A DNA stretch of 64,000 bases from Eupeodes corollae (Eukaryota; Arthropoda; Insecta; Diptera; Syrphidae). The position numbers and the translations under genes were made by a program. The DNA lies in the NCBI RefSeq assembly GCF_945859685.1, contig NC_079147.1:187719174-187783173 (forward strand), given 5' to 3'. The notes below the pieces were generated by a model. It was not told the origin of the DNA and searched no databases. It saw only the letters and a list, made by a program, of their open reading frames with translations. Shown piece after piece: positions 40,789 to 52,165 of the stretch; the first letter of the stretch is position 1, and the number at the start of each line of letters is the position of its first letter.

Positions 40789-41510
40789 ATCCGCCCTTGA
40801 TCTCTGCAGTCAAAAGATATATTTCTTTTAAATGTCTACTTTCCTCCAAAAAGCCCAGCCTCAGCTTTTGTTGAACTCTCTCTTGCTCTTGATCAAATCA
40901 TGGACATCATTTAGATAACAATATTATTCTTTTAGTAAAGTCATCTAAAAGAATAATATTGCTCCTCTTAACAGGATGTTCTAGATTATTAGACCATTTT
41001 ATCTTCAAGGACTTACAGCAAGTTAGCTGTATTAAAAATTCTTTAAATAGACCACTCGATTTAGTTTTTTCATCTGAGGCTATAAGTACGGCATTCCATT
41101 ATTTGACGTATTTCTTGACTTGGACGGTCATTTAATAAATAGTAATTTCCATGACTGTTCATATTCTGTTGAATCTCGGAAAGCTAATTTTAAGGAACTT
41201 TCTGATCATCTATCTACTTATGGAAATACATCAATTTTAATTGACATTGACGTTTCATACTTTTACAATGTTCTGGAATCTTGGATAAAAGATATCGTTG
41301 TTATCCTTGGTATACGAAAGAGCTTGAATGCTATGAAACAAGAAAAACAAGACTTGGAAAAATCTTATACAAAGCATGATAGCTGTAGATCATGAAGTAT
41401 ATGCTACCCTCTTTGAAGAGTTTAAATCTCCTTCCAATTATTTATATAGATATGGAAAATTCTCTTAAGCTTGACCCTAAAAGCATTTGGAAATTTGTTA
41501 ATATAAAAAG
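40789..41510 (+). mobile_element. LINE endonuclease/linker fragment
   Basis: Broken plus-strand reading frames resemble the endonuclease region (NVYFPPKSPASAFVELSLA) and the linker after it (DLQQVSCIKNSLNRPLDLVF, about 41015-41070, and LDLDGHLINSNFHD at 41115). This is a typical pattern in Jockey/CR1-like elements, different from the main family. Frameshifted; no RT is seen. Confidence 0.42.
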
Positions 41511-41589
41511 GTAATCTGATGGCTAGCCAGTAAATTTTACTTATAACTAAGACAACGCAGTAACTAATCCAGAACAACAGACTAAAAAT

Positions 41590-42566
41590 AAACCATTCCA
41601 GTCTTCCATCCCAAGCAGAGAGGAATGGATAGATAATATACCATTCTCCAGTGAGTCATCAATAGCTATCCATACCGATGGCTCTAAAATGGACACTGGT
41701 GTAGGGGCAGGCTTCTTTATGAAGTTCTCAAGTTAACCGCATCGCTTAGGCTTCCAATCTACAGTAGCGTCTTCCAAGCGGAGGTCCTGGCAGTGACAAC
41801 AGCTGCTAAAAAGGTATCAATGATGGCTATACCACGAGCTGATATCATCTTTTACATTGATAGCCAAGCGGAAATAAAAGCGATTACTGCAACTGAGGTA
41901 AAATCAAAGCTTGTTTCATGCTGCCGCAAAGAGCTTAAGGTTCTTGGCGCACAGCACAACATTAGGCTCTGCTGGTTCCCAACCACAGCGATATACTAGG
42001 CAACGAGAAAGCAGACAAATAAGCAAGATTAGCGTGAATGCTTGACGTAAGCCAAGCTCAGCTAGTTAGCAATCCTACCTGTTATTTAAAACAGGAAATC
42101 TCAAAAAGAATAACTATCAAGGCCGATGAAAGGTGAAACCTTCTTGACACCTGCGACACTACAAGATAGATCTGGCCCTGTTTTAACAAACAAAGAACGG
42201 AAAGAGTTATGCAGCTGCACAAGGGATCACTTCGATCTCTTGTGAGCATAATCTGTTAGGTTATCATATGAAAAAGATGAGAATCAGTTCAAATGATCTA
42301 TGGAGAGGATGCGGTGACGAGGAGGTGCATGAAGACACTCCGCACTTTTTGTGTCAGTGTCCAGCACTCTCCCATCAAAGGAAGAAACTGCTTGGCAACT
42401 ATTTCTTCGGGGATTTAGGAGAACACTCTAGTACGCCAGGTACGAACATTCTGAACTTCGTCAAAGCCTCTAAATGGCTTGAACTGAACACATAGGTTTT
42501 TCTTATTAGCTTGAGTAGCAATGCTCACGGGTATCACAAATGCCCATCAACCTAACCTAACCTAAC
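41590..42566 (+). mobile_element. LINE 3' fragment with RNase H and CCTAA tail
   Basis: Pieces of an RNase H domain (IHTDGSKMDTGVGAGFF, about 41670; FYIDSQAEIKAIT, about 41852), then a Cys-rich C-terminal segment (LWRGCGDEEVHEDTPHFLCQ, CPALSHQRKKLLGNYFFGD, 42268-42495), with stops. It ends with three CCTAA units (42549-42566). The same tail closes the fragment at 46978-47881. Confidence 0.75.
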
Positions 42567-42589
42567 AGTTGTTGTTAACTTATACATAT

Positions 42590-43370
42590 TTATAAACAGT
42601 TGTTGTCAACAGAAGCAGTTATACGGTTCGCAGCATTGTAAACCGGTTGAAAGATGCAGACAGCTTAGAAAATAACAAAAGAATCGTCCGACCCTGAAGG
42701 TAAACAAGGAAAAAGAAAGGTCTGTCGTTAATTCTATACAAACAAAAAACCGAAAGTCAAGTCTTCTGAATTAGCGGTAGATATTTCCGAACAATTTGGG
42801 AATTTTGATTTCGAGGAAAATCGTTAGAAACATAATTCAAGATGCTGCTTACTTTTCCAAGATTCCAAAGCCAATACCGTTTATTAGTAAAGTGAACAAG
42901 ATAAAATTTCGAAATGATGGTTAAGAATTGGTGTGGCGAAAACCAGACAATGACCTTAACAAAAAAAATTTGTTGCCAAACAGTCAAGCATGGAGGTGTC
43001 GGAGTCATGGTATGGGGGTGTGTGGCGGCATCGGGGTTAGGGCAGTTATTTTTATAGATGGCATTATGGATAAGATAGTATTTCTCAATATACTTAGGAA
43101 TAATCTCAAAAAAAATGCGGGAAAATTGGAAATTGCTGAGATTTTCTATTTTCAACCAAGACAATGATAAGAAACAAATTGCTCATGTGGTCAAGGAATG
43201 TTTCATCTACAATACTCTTCATACTCTCAAGACAGAGACAGTCTCCAGACATGAATCCCAGTGCCTGCTGCTTAATGGTCAAAAATTAGTCAAGAAACAA
43301 CAGAAAAACTCGTTTTTTCGATGCAGAATACTTAAAGAAATCATCTAGTTTGTTTGACTATAAAATATCG
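42590..43370 (+). pseudogene. Tc1-like transposase relic
   Basis: Decayed plus-strand frames give an N-terminal stretch (VYRIVNRLKDADSLEN), KHGGVGVMVWGCVAASGLGQ (43000), FIDGIMDKIVFLNILRNNLK (43055) and FNQDNDKKQIAHVVKECF (43150). These are the central catalytic blocks of Tc1 transposases, with a recognisable second Asp region (QDND). Several frameshifts and stops; inverted termini not found. Confidence 0.8.
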
Positions 43371-43794
43371 CAGCACTCTATTCACCGCCTTCATAATTTT
43401 AAATATCTAGAAGTTAATTCTAATAACCTTCAGAGCAAGGGCGGATCTAGACTTTAAATGAGGGTGGAAGGGGGTTTACAAACTTAGATGAGTTTTTACT
43501 CACCGCTTACAAATGTTTTGTAAAGGAGGCTAACAATCAGCAGGTTTCACAACAAAACTTGCACCAAAAAGAGATGGGCCTTATATAATACTAGCAAAGA
43601 AAGGTTCAAGTAGTTACACCATCGGTAATGATGAAAACGTTGGTATTGCGTTTCCAATGAGAACCCAAATGTTTGCGTGAGTGTGTGTGTGTGATGAGAG
43701 TGATGCTGAAGCTATATGTAAGCGAGTGATGATTAAAAGCAGAGCCAAGCGACCAAGTAATTTTGTTCAGCTTGTCTACTGATGCCAGCGTTGA

Positions 43795-44165
43795 AAACCA
43801 ACCTATTAAAAATAAAAGACGGTTATTTTAACGGACTATGCTCTAGTGAAATAGCTAGTTGCATTCCTCCCCTTAAACAATATACCCGTAATACCCACGC
43901 TTCTAGGAATGCCCATCAGTTTATCTTGAGCCCAACTTCGGCGGTACTATGAAGTACAGAGATTCTTTTTTTAGCCGTACTACGCAAATGTGGAACACCT
44001 TGCCACGCTCTATCTTTCCCTGTCATTGCATTGTTCAGAAATTTAAATTAATGTACACCGACACCTCCTATCAAACCCCTCCCTCTTTTCCTTATGCTCA
44101 CACTGTGTCTTTGGCATATTAAAGGTATAAAAAACCCTTTTAGGGTTTGCTAATTATAAAAAATT
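43795..44165 (+). mobile_element. 3' fragment of the Jockey/CR1-like LINE
   Basis: Plus-strand match to the C-terminal and 3' UTR blocks of the other copies (CATCAGTTTATCTTGAGCCC, GTACAGAGATTC, TGTGGAACACCTTGCC, GCTCACACTGTGTC). 5'-truncated, frames broken, 3' end near 44165. Confidence 0.8.
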
Positions 44166-46039
44166 AAAAATTAAATAACATACATATGTATATTAACCTT
44201 ATATTTACACATTTCAAATGCTAAACAACTTAAGTAATCAAATTATTTTAAAATACTGTTGTCCAGCAAGGTATGGTCCAACTATTTAATTTGGATGACT
44301 CCCTACGTATGAAAACATTTCAAGATTCTAACATTTTTCAAAATATGAAATATTAAAGTGCTAAAACATAAATGTTTAGAGGGTTTTTGGTTAGTTTAGA
44401 TATATAGAAATTTCGTTTTTTTGACGTAGTTTTTTCGAACTCAATTTTCGGGAGTCTCTTATTACTATTAGATTTTGACCTTAAAGGCTTCAACAAAACA
44501 TAAAAAGTGTCGAGAGAAAAATGTTTGGTTCTTGAATTGTAGGGAAAATGGTGCATTTTCCCTACAATTATGATAATTATGTTCCTAAATTTCTCTAAAA
44601 AATTAAATTAAAACTAATTAAGGTAGGTACACAAAAAAGTTGGGAAGAATCGTTTGTGTAGCACTCACAAATTACACGTTTCAGAATCTCTTTTTACTTT
44701 AAATCACACCTTTATATCAACAGATATAAAACGTTTATTATGTTTTTCACTTAGCGATTAGTTTAACAAAAGTGTCACTTTTGTTTTTTTTTTGGAACAT
44801 TTGTATTATTGAAATTCGTGTTTAAATCTCAGTTCTAGAGCATCCAAAGGAAAAGTAGGTTTATCCAACAGAATATCAATTTTGAAAGAAATAAAATGCT
44901 CGTCTGGGTCGTTAGAACTTGCTAGTTTCTTCCAAAGATTCTAGATTAACTTATTTTTTTCGAAAATCATTTTAAATTTAAATATGTCTTAAAAATATTT
45001 TTAATAAACACTAAATAAAGTGCGTTTTAAATATACATTTTGCATTAAAATTTTCTTAAAAAATGTTTTTAATATTTTTGTTTATATAAAAAAAAATACA
45101 TTTTTGATCATCAAAAATCGTCATCAATTTGATGCTTTTATCGTTGACAAGAGCTTGCACAGAAAGAGAAAATTATTGAAATAGGTCCATTAGTTCTAGA
45201 GAAAACTTCAAAAACAAAATAAAAGTTTTATGAGGGATACCCTTCCGGAGCAATATGAAAACATGTTGTTCTTGTAGAAAAAGCCAAATTAAGAACACAA
45301 AATTTAATGAAAGTTTTAGAAACATCGCATATTTTACTCAACAAATTTGTATGGGGACTGCTGTTGTTTTTTTTGTATTAATAAAATGAAAAAAATGCCG
45401 TTCGCTAATGGGCTTAAAGCCTTTATTTCAATCAAAAGAATTGTTTGGACTGTAGAGCCCAGGAAAGACAGACAGACGGACGGAATCGGGGTACCCACTT
45501 TTTCAACTTCTCTACCGTCGTAATGTCATGTTTGAATAAAAGTTCTAGTTCAAAATTTGTTTACTATATGTCACAAGTAAAAATCACTCAATGTTCACTA
45601 TTTATTTGTGTCAAAAAATTTAATATTGAAATTGAAGGCTAGTTTTGGGAATTTAAAGGCAACATAATATAAAACTGATGATCTCTTATTCAAGATTTCT
45701 TCTAACAATTACTAACAAATTTTTAGTTAAAATCTTTAACTATATAACTTAACTGTATAAGCTTTATGGCTCATATGACACCCCTGGATCGTCTATTTGT
45801 CAAAAGTTGATGAACTGGTGATGTGCTACACTGCGTAAATCGAATTTTATGGGGGAATTCCCATTTATGAGAAAAAATCAATAGGATATAGGATTGAAAT
45901 AGGATATTCCAATGTACAGGAAATTGACATTGTCCATTATATGTGGATTGGAACACTAGTAGGTGAGGAAATGTTTTTTTTTTCATGTGGTGCACAATCC
46001 AATACAATCGCAATATTGTGTTTTACTTGTTGATTTTGT
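44166..46039. other. AT-rich spacer, no gene supported
   Basis: Long homopolymer and AT tracts; only short open stretches. I see no exon, tRNA or recognisable repeat, except that the GACGGAATCGGGGTACCC stretch near 45479 looks repeat-like. Confidence 0.4.
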
Positions 46040-48404
46040 TTGAAGTGTAAATTGGACCATGGTATCTTAACGTGTTCTGAAAACATAGCAATTCAAGAGA
46101 AATTTCAGCTAATAAAAGAAATAGGAAGTGGTTCCAGAAAAAAAGACGTTGCTGTGAAATATGGAGTTCCTTCGACAACGGATTATAACAGCAATCGAAT
46201 CTGGGGCCTCATTCGGAATAGGCACAAGATTAAGAAACCATTTTTTTTTAAATGTTGATAAGGCAGTCGTCGACTGGTTTACATCAACTAGGCATCAGAA
46301 CATGCTCATATCTGGAGAAATAATCAAATAAAAGGCTCTCAAATTTGAAAAAATCAGGAAAACCAAATTTTAAGGCAAGAACTGGCTGGCTTGATAAGTG
46401 GAAGCGAGGGTAGGTACTGAATAAAAACGTCATTAATACGCATTTATCAGTTTGTCAACGTAAACTTTCATTACTTTAGACATGGAGTGTGCCATAAAAA
46501 AGCTTGTGGTGAAAGCAATGATGTACCTGATGAAGACTGCAATAAATGGAAGAAAAACGTTTTACCACATCCCTTAGAAAAGTATGATGAATGCAACATT
46601 TTTAATGCTGATAAAACGGGATTGTTTTTCAAATGCTTACCCGACACAATTTTAACATTTAAAAACGAAAAATTTCACTGAAGCAAACACAGCAAATAGC
46701 GGATTATTTTAATGTTGGCTGCAAACATGGATGGATCTGAAAAACTCAAAATCCTTTTAATAGGTAAAAGTAACAAGCTTCGTTGTTTTCGCGGTGTTAA
46801 ATGGTTACCTGGCAAACTCCAAGGCGTGGATGGCTGGACAACTTTTGGAAACATTTGTTGTTACGTTAGATGAGCAATTCTCACAAAAAAGGAGAGTCGT
46901 TTTATTCTTTATTGATAATTTACCGGCGCAATCCAAAGACCTTCCACAAAAATTTAAGTCAATTGAACTTAAAACTGAAGAAAAGAAGGGGTTGGTGGAG
47001 TTGTGTACTCTGAACGACTGAAATTAAGTCTCTCATTCCGCCTTCCCAATCATTGTAGCGTGTTCCAGACGGAACTTTTAGCGATAAAAGAAGACTTGTT
47101 TTGGCTCAAAGAAAACGTGATATCAACATCTAATATCCGTATTTTCTCTGATAGCCAGGCCGCTATCAAATCTCTGTCCTCTGTCTCTACAAACTCTATA
47201 ACAGTTCATAACTTTCTATCATCTCTAATGGAGATGGCGCAACAGTTTAATATTCACCCTTGCTGGGTGCCGGGCCATAGAGTCATTCCAGGTAACTGTA
47301 AGGCAGATGAACTTGCCAGGAACGGTACAGTACATCCCATGCTACCACGTTTGGCAAGTACTGGCATACCAATCGCTGCTTGTAAACTGTTGCTAATGCA
47401 AGACGCTGTGAGGAGGGTATGCACCAGGTGGAACAACATCCCCACGTGTCAAGTCACAAAAAACATCTGGCCAACACTGGATTTAAAACCTTCAAGGTGC
47501 TTGCCCCCTCTAAGCAGATTGCATATAAGCTCGATAATAGGTGTCATAACCGGACACTGTCTAATAGGAAAGCACACCAAGAGACTAGGCGTATTCTCAA
47601 ATGGCTTTTGCAGAAGCTGTATGGACGAGGAAGAGGAAGAAACGGTTCTTCATCTTCTCTGCCATGCCCTGCTCTAGCTCGAAAACGCAAGAATTATCTA
47701 GGAGAATTCTTCTTTACCGATCTAAATCATATCGGTATAATCAGCCTCTTACGTTTCGTAAGAGACTCAAGCTGGTTCCATTGAGCTTAGGAAGAAGCCT
47801 CAAGGTTCATGTGGTATCACAATGGGCCATTAAACTGTGTCCGTTTCCATATTGGACATCCACTATAACCTAACCTAACCTAACTTAAAACTGTTACCAC
47901 TTTACCAGGGAGTGTTTCACAATTTAAAATGTCATTATCGCAGCAGAGTCTTATAAAAAAATTTGAAGCATATGGATGCAGGAAAAAAACACGATATAAC
48001 ATTACTTTAGTGCATCAATACAGTTGAAAAACTTGTGACATTAACGTCAAAAGTCAGTCCAAAGCTAATTACATCAAAAAAGCTGATTTTTGCCCAATTT
48101 TTACATGGGACGAAGAAGATGACATTCCTCTTGTTTTTCTCAATAATATTGATGAAGATCGAGATTTGATAGAAGCTAAATATGATGAATGGATAATACA
48201 GAGTGATATAGCAACGAACATAACTCTAGATGACTATATGGAGGTAAATAACGATGTTTGTACGTCAGCCTTTCCTACAGACCAAGATATTGAGCAGTGT
48301 AGCTCTTAATCGTTGAACCCAACTTCAATTGTGATAACTCGAAGTCTTGATAAGTCGAATTTTTTTCGTGGATAGTAGTAGTTCGAGTTATCGAAGTTCG
48401 ACTG
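46040..48404 (+). pseudogene. pogo/Tigger-type transposase relic, split by a LINE fragment
   Basis: N-terminal helix-turn-helix-like text (EKFQLIKEIGSGSRKKDVAV, 46100) and FNADKTGLFFKCLPDTILTF (46597, the first catalytic Asp region) come first. Then FFIDNLPAQSKDLPQ (46908, the second Asp region) precedes a LINE fragment at 46978-47881. The C-terminal part resumes at 47894 and ends DDYMEVNNDVCTSAFPTDQD (48230). The right terminal repeat near 48375 (complement CAGTCGAACTTCGATAACTC) and the flanking TA at 48405-48406 fit this superfamily. Stops and frameshifts throughout; left end not located. Confidence 0.82.
46978..47881 (+). mobile_element. 5'-truncated LINE (RNase H, CCTAA tail) inserted in the pogo relic
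   Basis: An exact 12-bp duplication, AACTTAAAACTG (46966-46977 and 47882-47893), flanks this segment; removing it restores the pogo context. It encodes RNase H (QTELLAIKEDLFWLKEN, FSDSQAAIKSLSSVST, HPCWVPGHRVIPGNCKADEL) and a Cys/His-rich tail (CRSCMDEEEEETVLHLLCHA). It ends in CCTAACCTAACCT, like the 42549-42566 end. Related in type to I/R1-like elements. Confidence 0.88.
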
Positions 48405-48406
48405 TA

Positions 48407-50879
48407 GTATGAATAACTGTATATTGTTAACTTACTTTTCACTTATAAATTAGTGCTGCCAAGTAAGAAAATAATTAAACTACGTGCACAAGACGATAGG
48501 TTAAGTTTCTTTATAATATAAATAAAAAGTTCACTTTTGATTTAATTTTTAAAAGATATTTTTTTATTTTAGATCCCTAAAAACTAAAGACTTAAGATAG
48601 AAACAAATTGTGAGAGGTGACAGCCACTTAAAGCCAATGAGCAAATGAGCACTATATACCAAAATGAATATGCTCACCACTGTATATGGAAATATTTCTC
48701 ATCAAAAAACTATCGTTTCTGACCTTAAAATTTTTCAAGTTTTTTCTATTCGTTAGTTTTTCTTTTTTTGATTTGTTTTCTTTTTTAAAAATCGTTGAAT
48801 AATTTATAGAATCAAACAACCACCTACAACATTTTTGTTTTCTATGTTTTATTAGTTTTTCTTTTTTTGTTCTTGTTTATTTCTGGCTTCGGGCCAAGAG
48901 TATTAAAGTACAAGAAGTAGGAAATTGGCATAAGAGACGACTTTTTGAGGTTTTTGTGACGAAATTCATTGGTTTCATCAGATGGAGACACGAGAGTCGG
49001 GACACAAATAATATTCTTTTGAGTTACATGTAGATTATGTATTTATATACCAACTAACTAATGAACTTTTGTAGCCTAAATTCTTGTTATTTGTCGCAGA
49101 TATTTTTATCGATGTTTAGATGTTGAAAATGTAGCGCACTGTTATAAAGTATGTAATGCATTTTTAAAATACTAAAACATCAATTTAAATTAATTGGGAC
49201 CACTTGAGAGTTTTGAAGTTAAAATGTCTATAAATAAAATGCTTTTAATGCATTTAACTTTCTTTTTCTTTTTATTTCTTAATTTTTTGCTACACAATGT
49301 ACTTTGAACAATATTTTTTTGAATATTGGACTGGCAGAGAGCAAAAGTCTATTTATGACCATAACCAAAAATTATTATGATGATTCAGATTCCGATTCAG
49401 CCATGTGTGCGATATAATATGAATTATACATTTTTGTCGGTTAATTTTTAAATAAAACAACATCCTGGCGGTCGGTCAACAGTTTTTTTTTTTTTTCAAT
49501 TCAATTATGTATTTTTGTTTCCTCTTAGAAAGACAGACGTTTACAACGTGAACAATAAAATTAGACGAGGTGTAGATGATTTATTTTATATATAAGTTGA
49601 GTGCTGCATCATTTGAAATGAAATATTACGAACTGCTAGATATTTAAAAATGTATTTAATAAAAAGTTTTTGTGTTCTTTTTGTTGATTTGTCCTAAATT
49701 TGTACGAAAAAGCCTTAGGATTCTATTTCCGTATAAATATTTTAGTTTTTGAAAGGTTTTCAATTTTTTGTTGTAAATTTTAGACTGCGTTTCTACAAAG
49801 ATATCGTAAATAGTCTTCGAAACTGCAGTAAAACATACAATCCCTAATTTCTTCTAAAGATATGTAAAAGGTGTTATTTTGAATAGCCAGCTTTGTAATT
49901 GGACAGCTGTCATCTTTTGACATTTGACAAGTAAAAACAAAGCCATTAATAAAAATGCAAGGATAAACTCTTTAATAGCGCTTTGGAATTACTAAAATTC
50001 ACTAAAAAATTGTCCAGCATTCTTCTGCTCATTTAGTACAACTTAAGAACTTTTCTGATGCCCTGAAGAACTTGGTGCACAAATTTGAGCTGTTACTGAT
50101 ACAATTAACTGAAAGCTTATGCGTCGTTTAATAGCAACTAAGGATATTCTGTTATTGACGAAAACTCTCATTAACGGCATTACACTGTTTTTGCATGAAG
50201 ATTTATGGCTTAATCACAACCACTCGTGGCTTTAGACAGGCTTCTTAGAGACTCTACGATATTTTATGATACAGGGTTATCCAAAAAGGAATCTTTTGTT
50301 TCGAAAAATCACCATCCACCACGCCTGTTGTTCACCCATTCGAGTTATCTACGACGTTAGATGTAGGTGCAGATCCAAATGCAAAAAACGCCATATTGTG
50401 CTGTAAGACAGTCCTAATTCCGGAGAACGACGCGGAAACGACACATTCCGGTCTTCGGCAAGACTTTTACTTACAGAAGCGATATATTCAGGCTCGACCA
50501 AAGAATTTGCAAAACATAATGTAGTTTCAAACCTCGGGCTTTGAGAAAGAAGTGTAGGTACTTAAAATGTTTTTATTTAATTATATACTTATTTTTTTCC
50601 GAAGCAAAACAAACGAAATTGCAATGACAATATAGTTGTCAGCTGTCAAAAAAGCGAAAAAATAGAAAATAGATCTATTCTGGCGTTGAGAACAAGCTTA
50701 CGATATTAACGATCTAAAGTGAGAACAAAGTTTAAAGTAACATTTCAAATGGTCTCATTAGAGTCCTCCTTCTATATTCAATATGTTAAAGTCGAAACTT
50801 CCGAACGCGTGATTGTTGTTCAGCTTTGGAGCTAAAGCACCTTCTCGGCCGGAAATAGTGAAGTTGTTTTTTTTTTTTT
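48407..50879. other. AT-rich sequence with a dispersed repeat, no gene supported
   Basis: One repeat unit at about 50040-50155 (TTATGCGTCGTTTAATAGCA etc.) recurs near 52230 and 52400. No ORF of note. Confidence 0.45.
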
Positions 50880-52165
50880 TTTATATATAATTTACAGACA
50901 CTGAAGGGGTTATTAGTACCCTTTGTATGTTTATATTTAAACACAGTGCGAGCATTAAGAAAATAGGGAAGGATTTAAAAGGAGATACCGGTGCACATTG
51001 GTCTTAAAGTTCTGAACATCAAAATGGGAGGGAAAAACAGAGTTGGCCAAAGCATTCCACATTCTCGATGTGCGATTTAAGAAAGAATCTCTATACTTGA
51101 CAGTACGCCCGAAATTGAGGTCAAGGGTAAACTGATGAGCATTCCTGGAAGTGCGAAAATTACTGCTGAAATGTTTAAGGGTTGGAATGCAACTGGCTAA
51201 TTTAACAGAACATTGTTTGTAAAAATATCTATAAAACAACGAAAGGCATGAAACATTGCGGCGGTGTTCTAGCGATGTAAATGTTTTGATTAAAGTTCTA
51301 TCGTCTATCATTAAACCCCTTTCTTGTATTCTATCCAAGAGATTTAAGCTTGTTTTAGGGGCACCTGCCCAGATATGCGAATTATATTCAAGCTTTGGAC
51401 GGATGAAGGCTTTGTAAATAACAGCCAGATCAGAAGGGGTGAAAAATTTCTTGCACCGTCGGAGAAATCCTAAGCACCTGGCAGTATTTTTGGCAATATC
51501 AAATATATGATCGTTCCATGAAAGGTGATCTGTGATACACATACCAAGTACTGACAGTTGATTAGTTTCTTGGATGCAAGTGCCACTCATAGATAGTGGA
51601 ATCGGGGGTGTGTTACGCTTTAACGACAGGAGACAGCATTGAGTTTTCGAAGCATTAAATTCTACACGGTTTTTGATTCCCCATTGTACAATGCTGTCGA
51701 GATCAGAATTTAATGAGCTTATCACACGCTGCCGTTTGAGTTCCACATCCGAAGGACAAGGATGTGAATCTATGAACGAGTATGAGAAGCTGAGGATACT
51801 GTCGTCGGCGAAACAGGTTAATGGATTAGAAGTGGCAGACATAAGATCATTTATGAATATAAAAAAGAGAGTCGGAGACAAAACGGAGCCCTGGGGGACA
51901 CCAGCATTTATTTTATGAATTTCAGACTTGACAACTTGTATTGAACGGTTAGAAAGGTAATTTTTAATTCAACGAAGAAGAGATTCATCAATACCAAAAG
52001 AACGCATTTTCGATAAGAGAGCTTGGTGCCAAACTCTATCAAATGCTTTTGAAATATCAAGTGCAATAATCTTACTTTCTCCAAAACGATCTAAAGATTT
52101 GTTCCACTGTTCGGTGAGATGAACCATGAGATCACCAGTAGACCTATTGCTACGAAAACCATAGA
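50880..52165 (-). mobile_element. 5'-truncated Jockey/CR1-like LINE, open reading frame nearly intact
   Basis: 50955-51881 is a single open frame: FFIFINDLMSATSNPLTCFA, catalytic FADD (about 51815), NRVEFNASKTQCCLLSLKRN, SLEHRRNVSCLSLFYRYF and NRTSRMWNALANSVFPSHFD at the C-terminus. An upstream RT part (to about 52165) is out of frame. It begins at a T-rich tract on the left (3' end). The flanking halves belong to another repeat, so the LINE is an insertion. Confidence 0.88.

Noticed and set aside
42549..42566. Telomere array
   Set aside because: Only three CCTAA units, at the end of a LINE fragment; far too short for a telomere.
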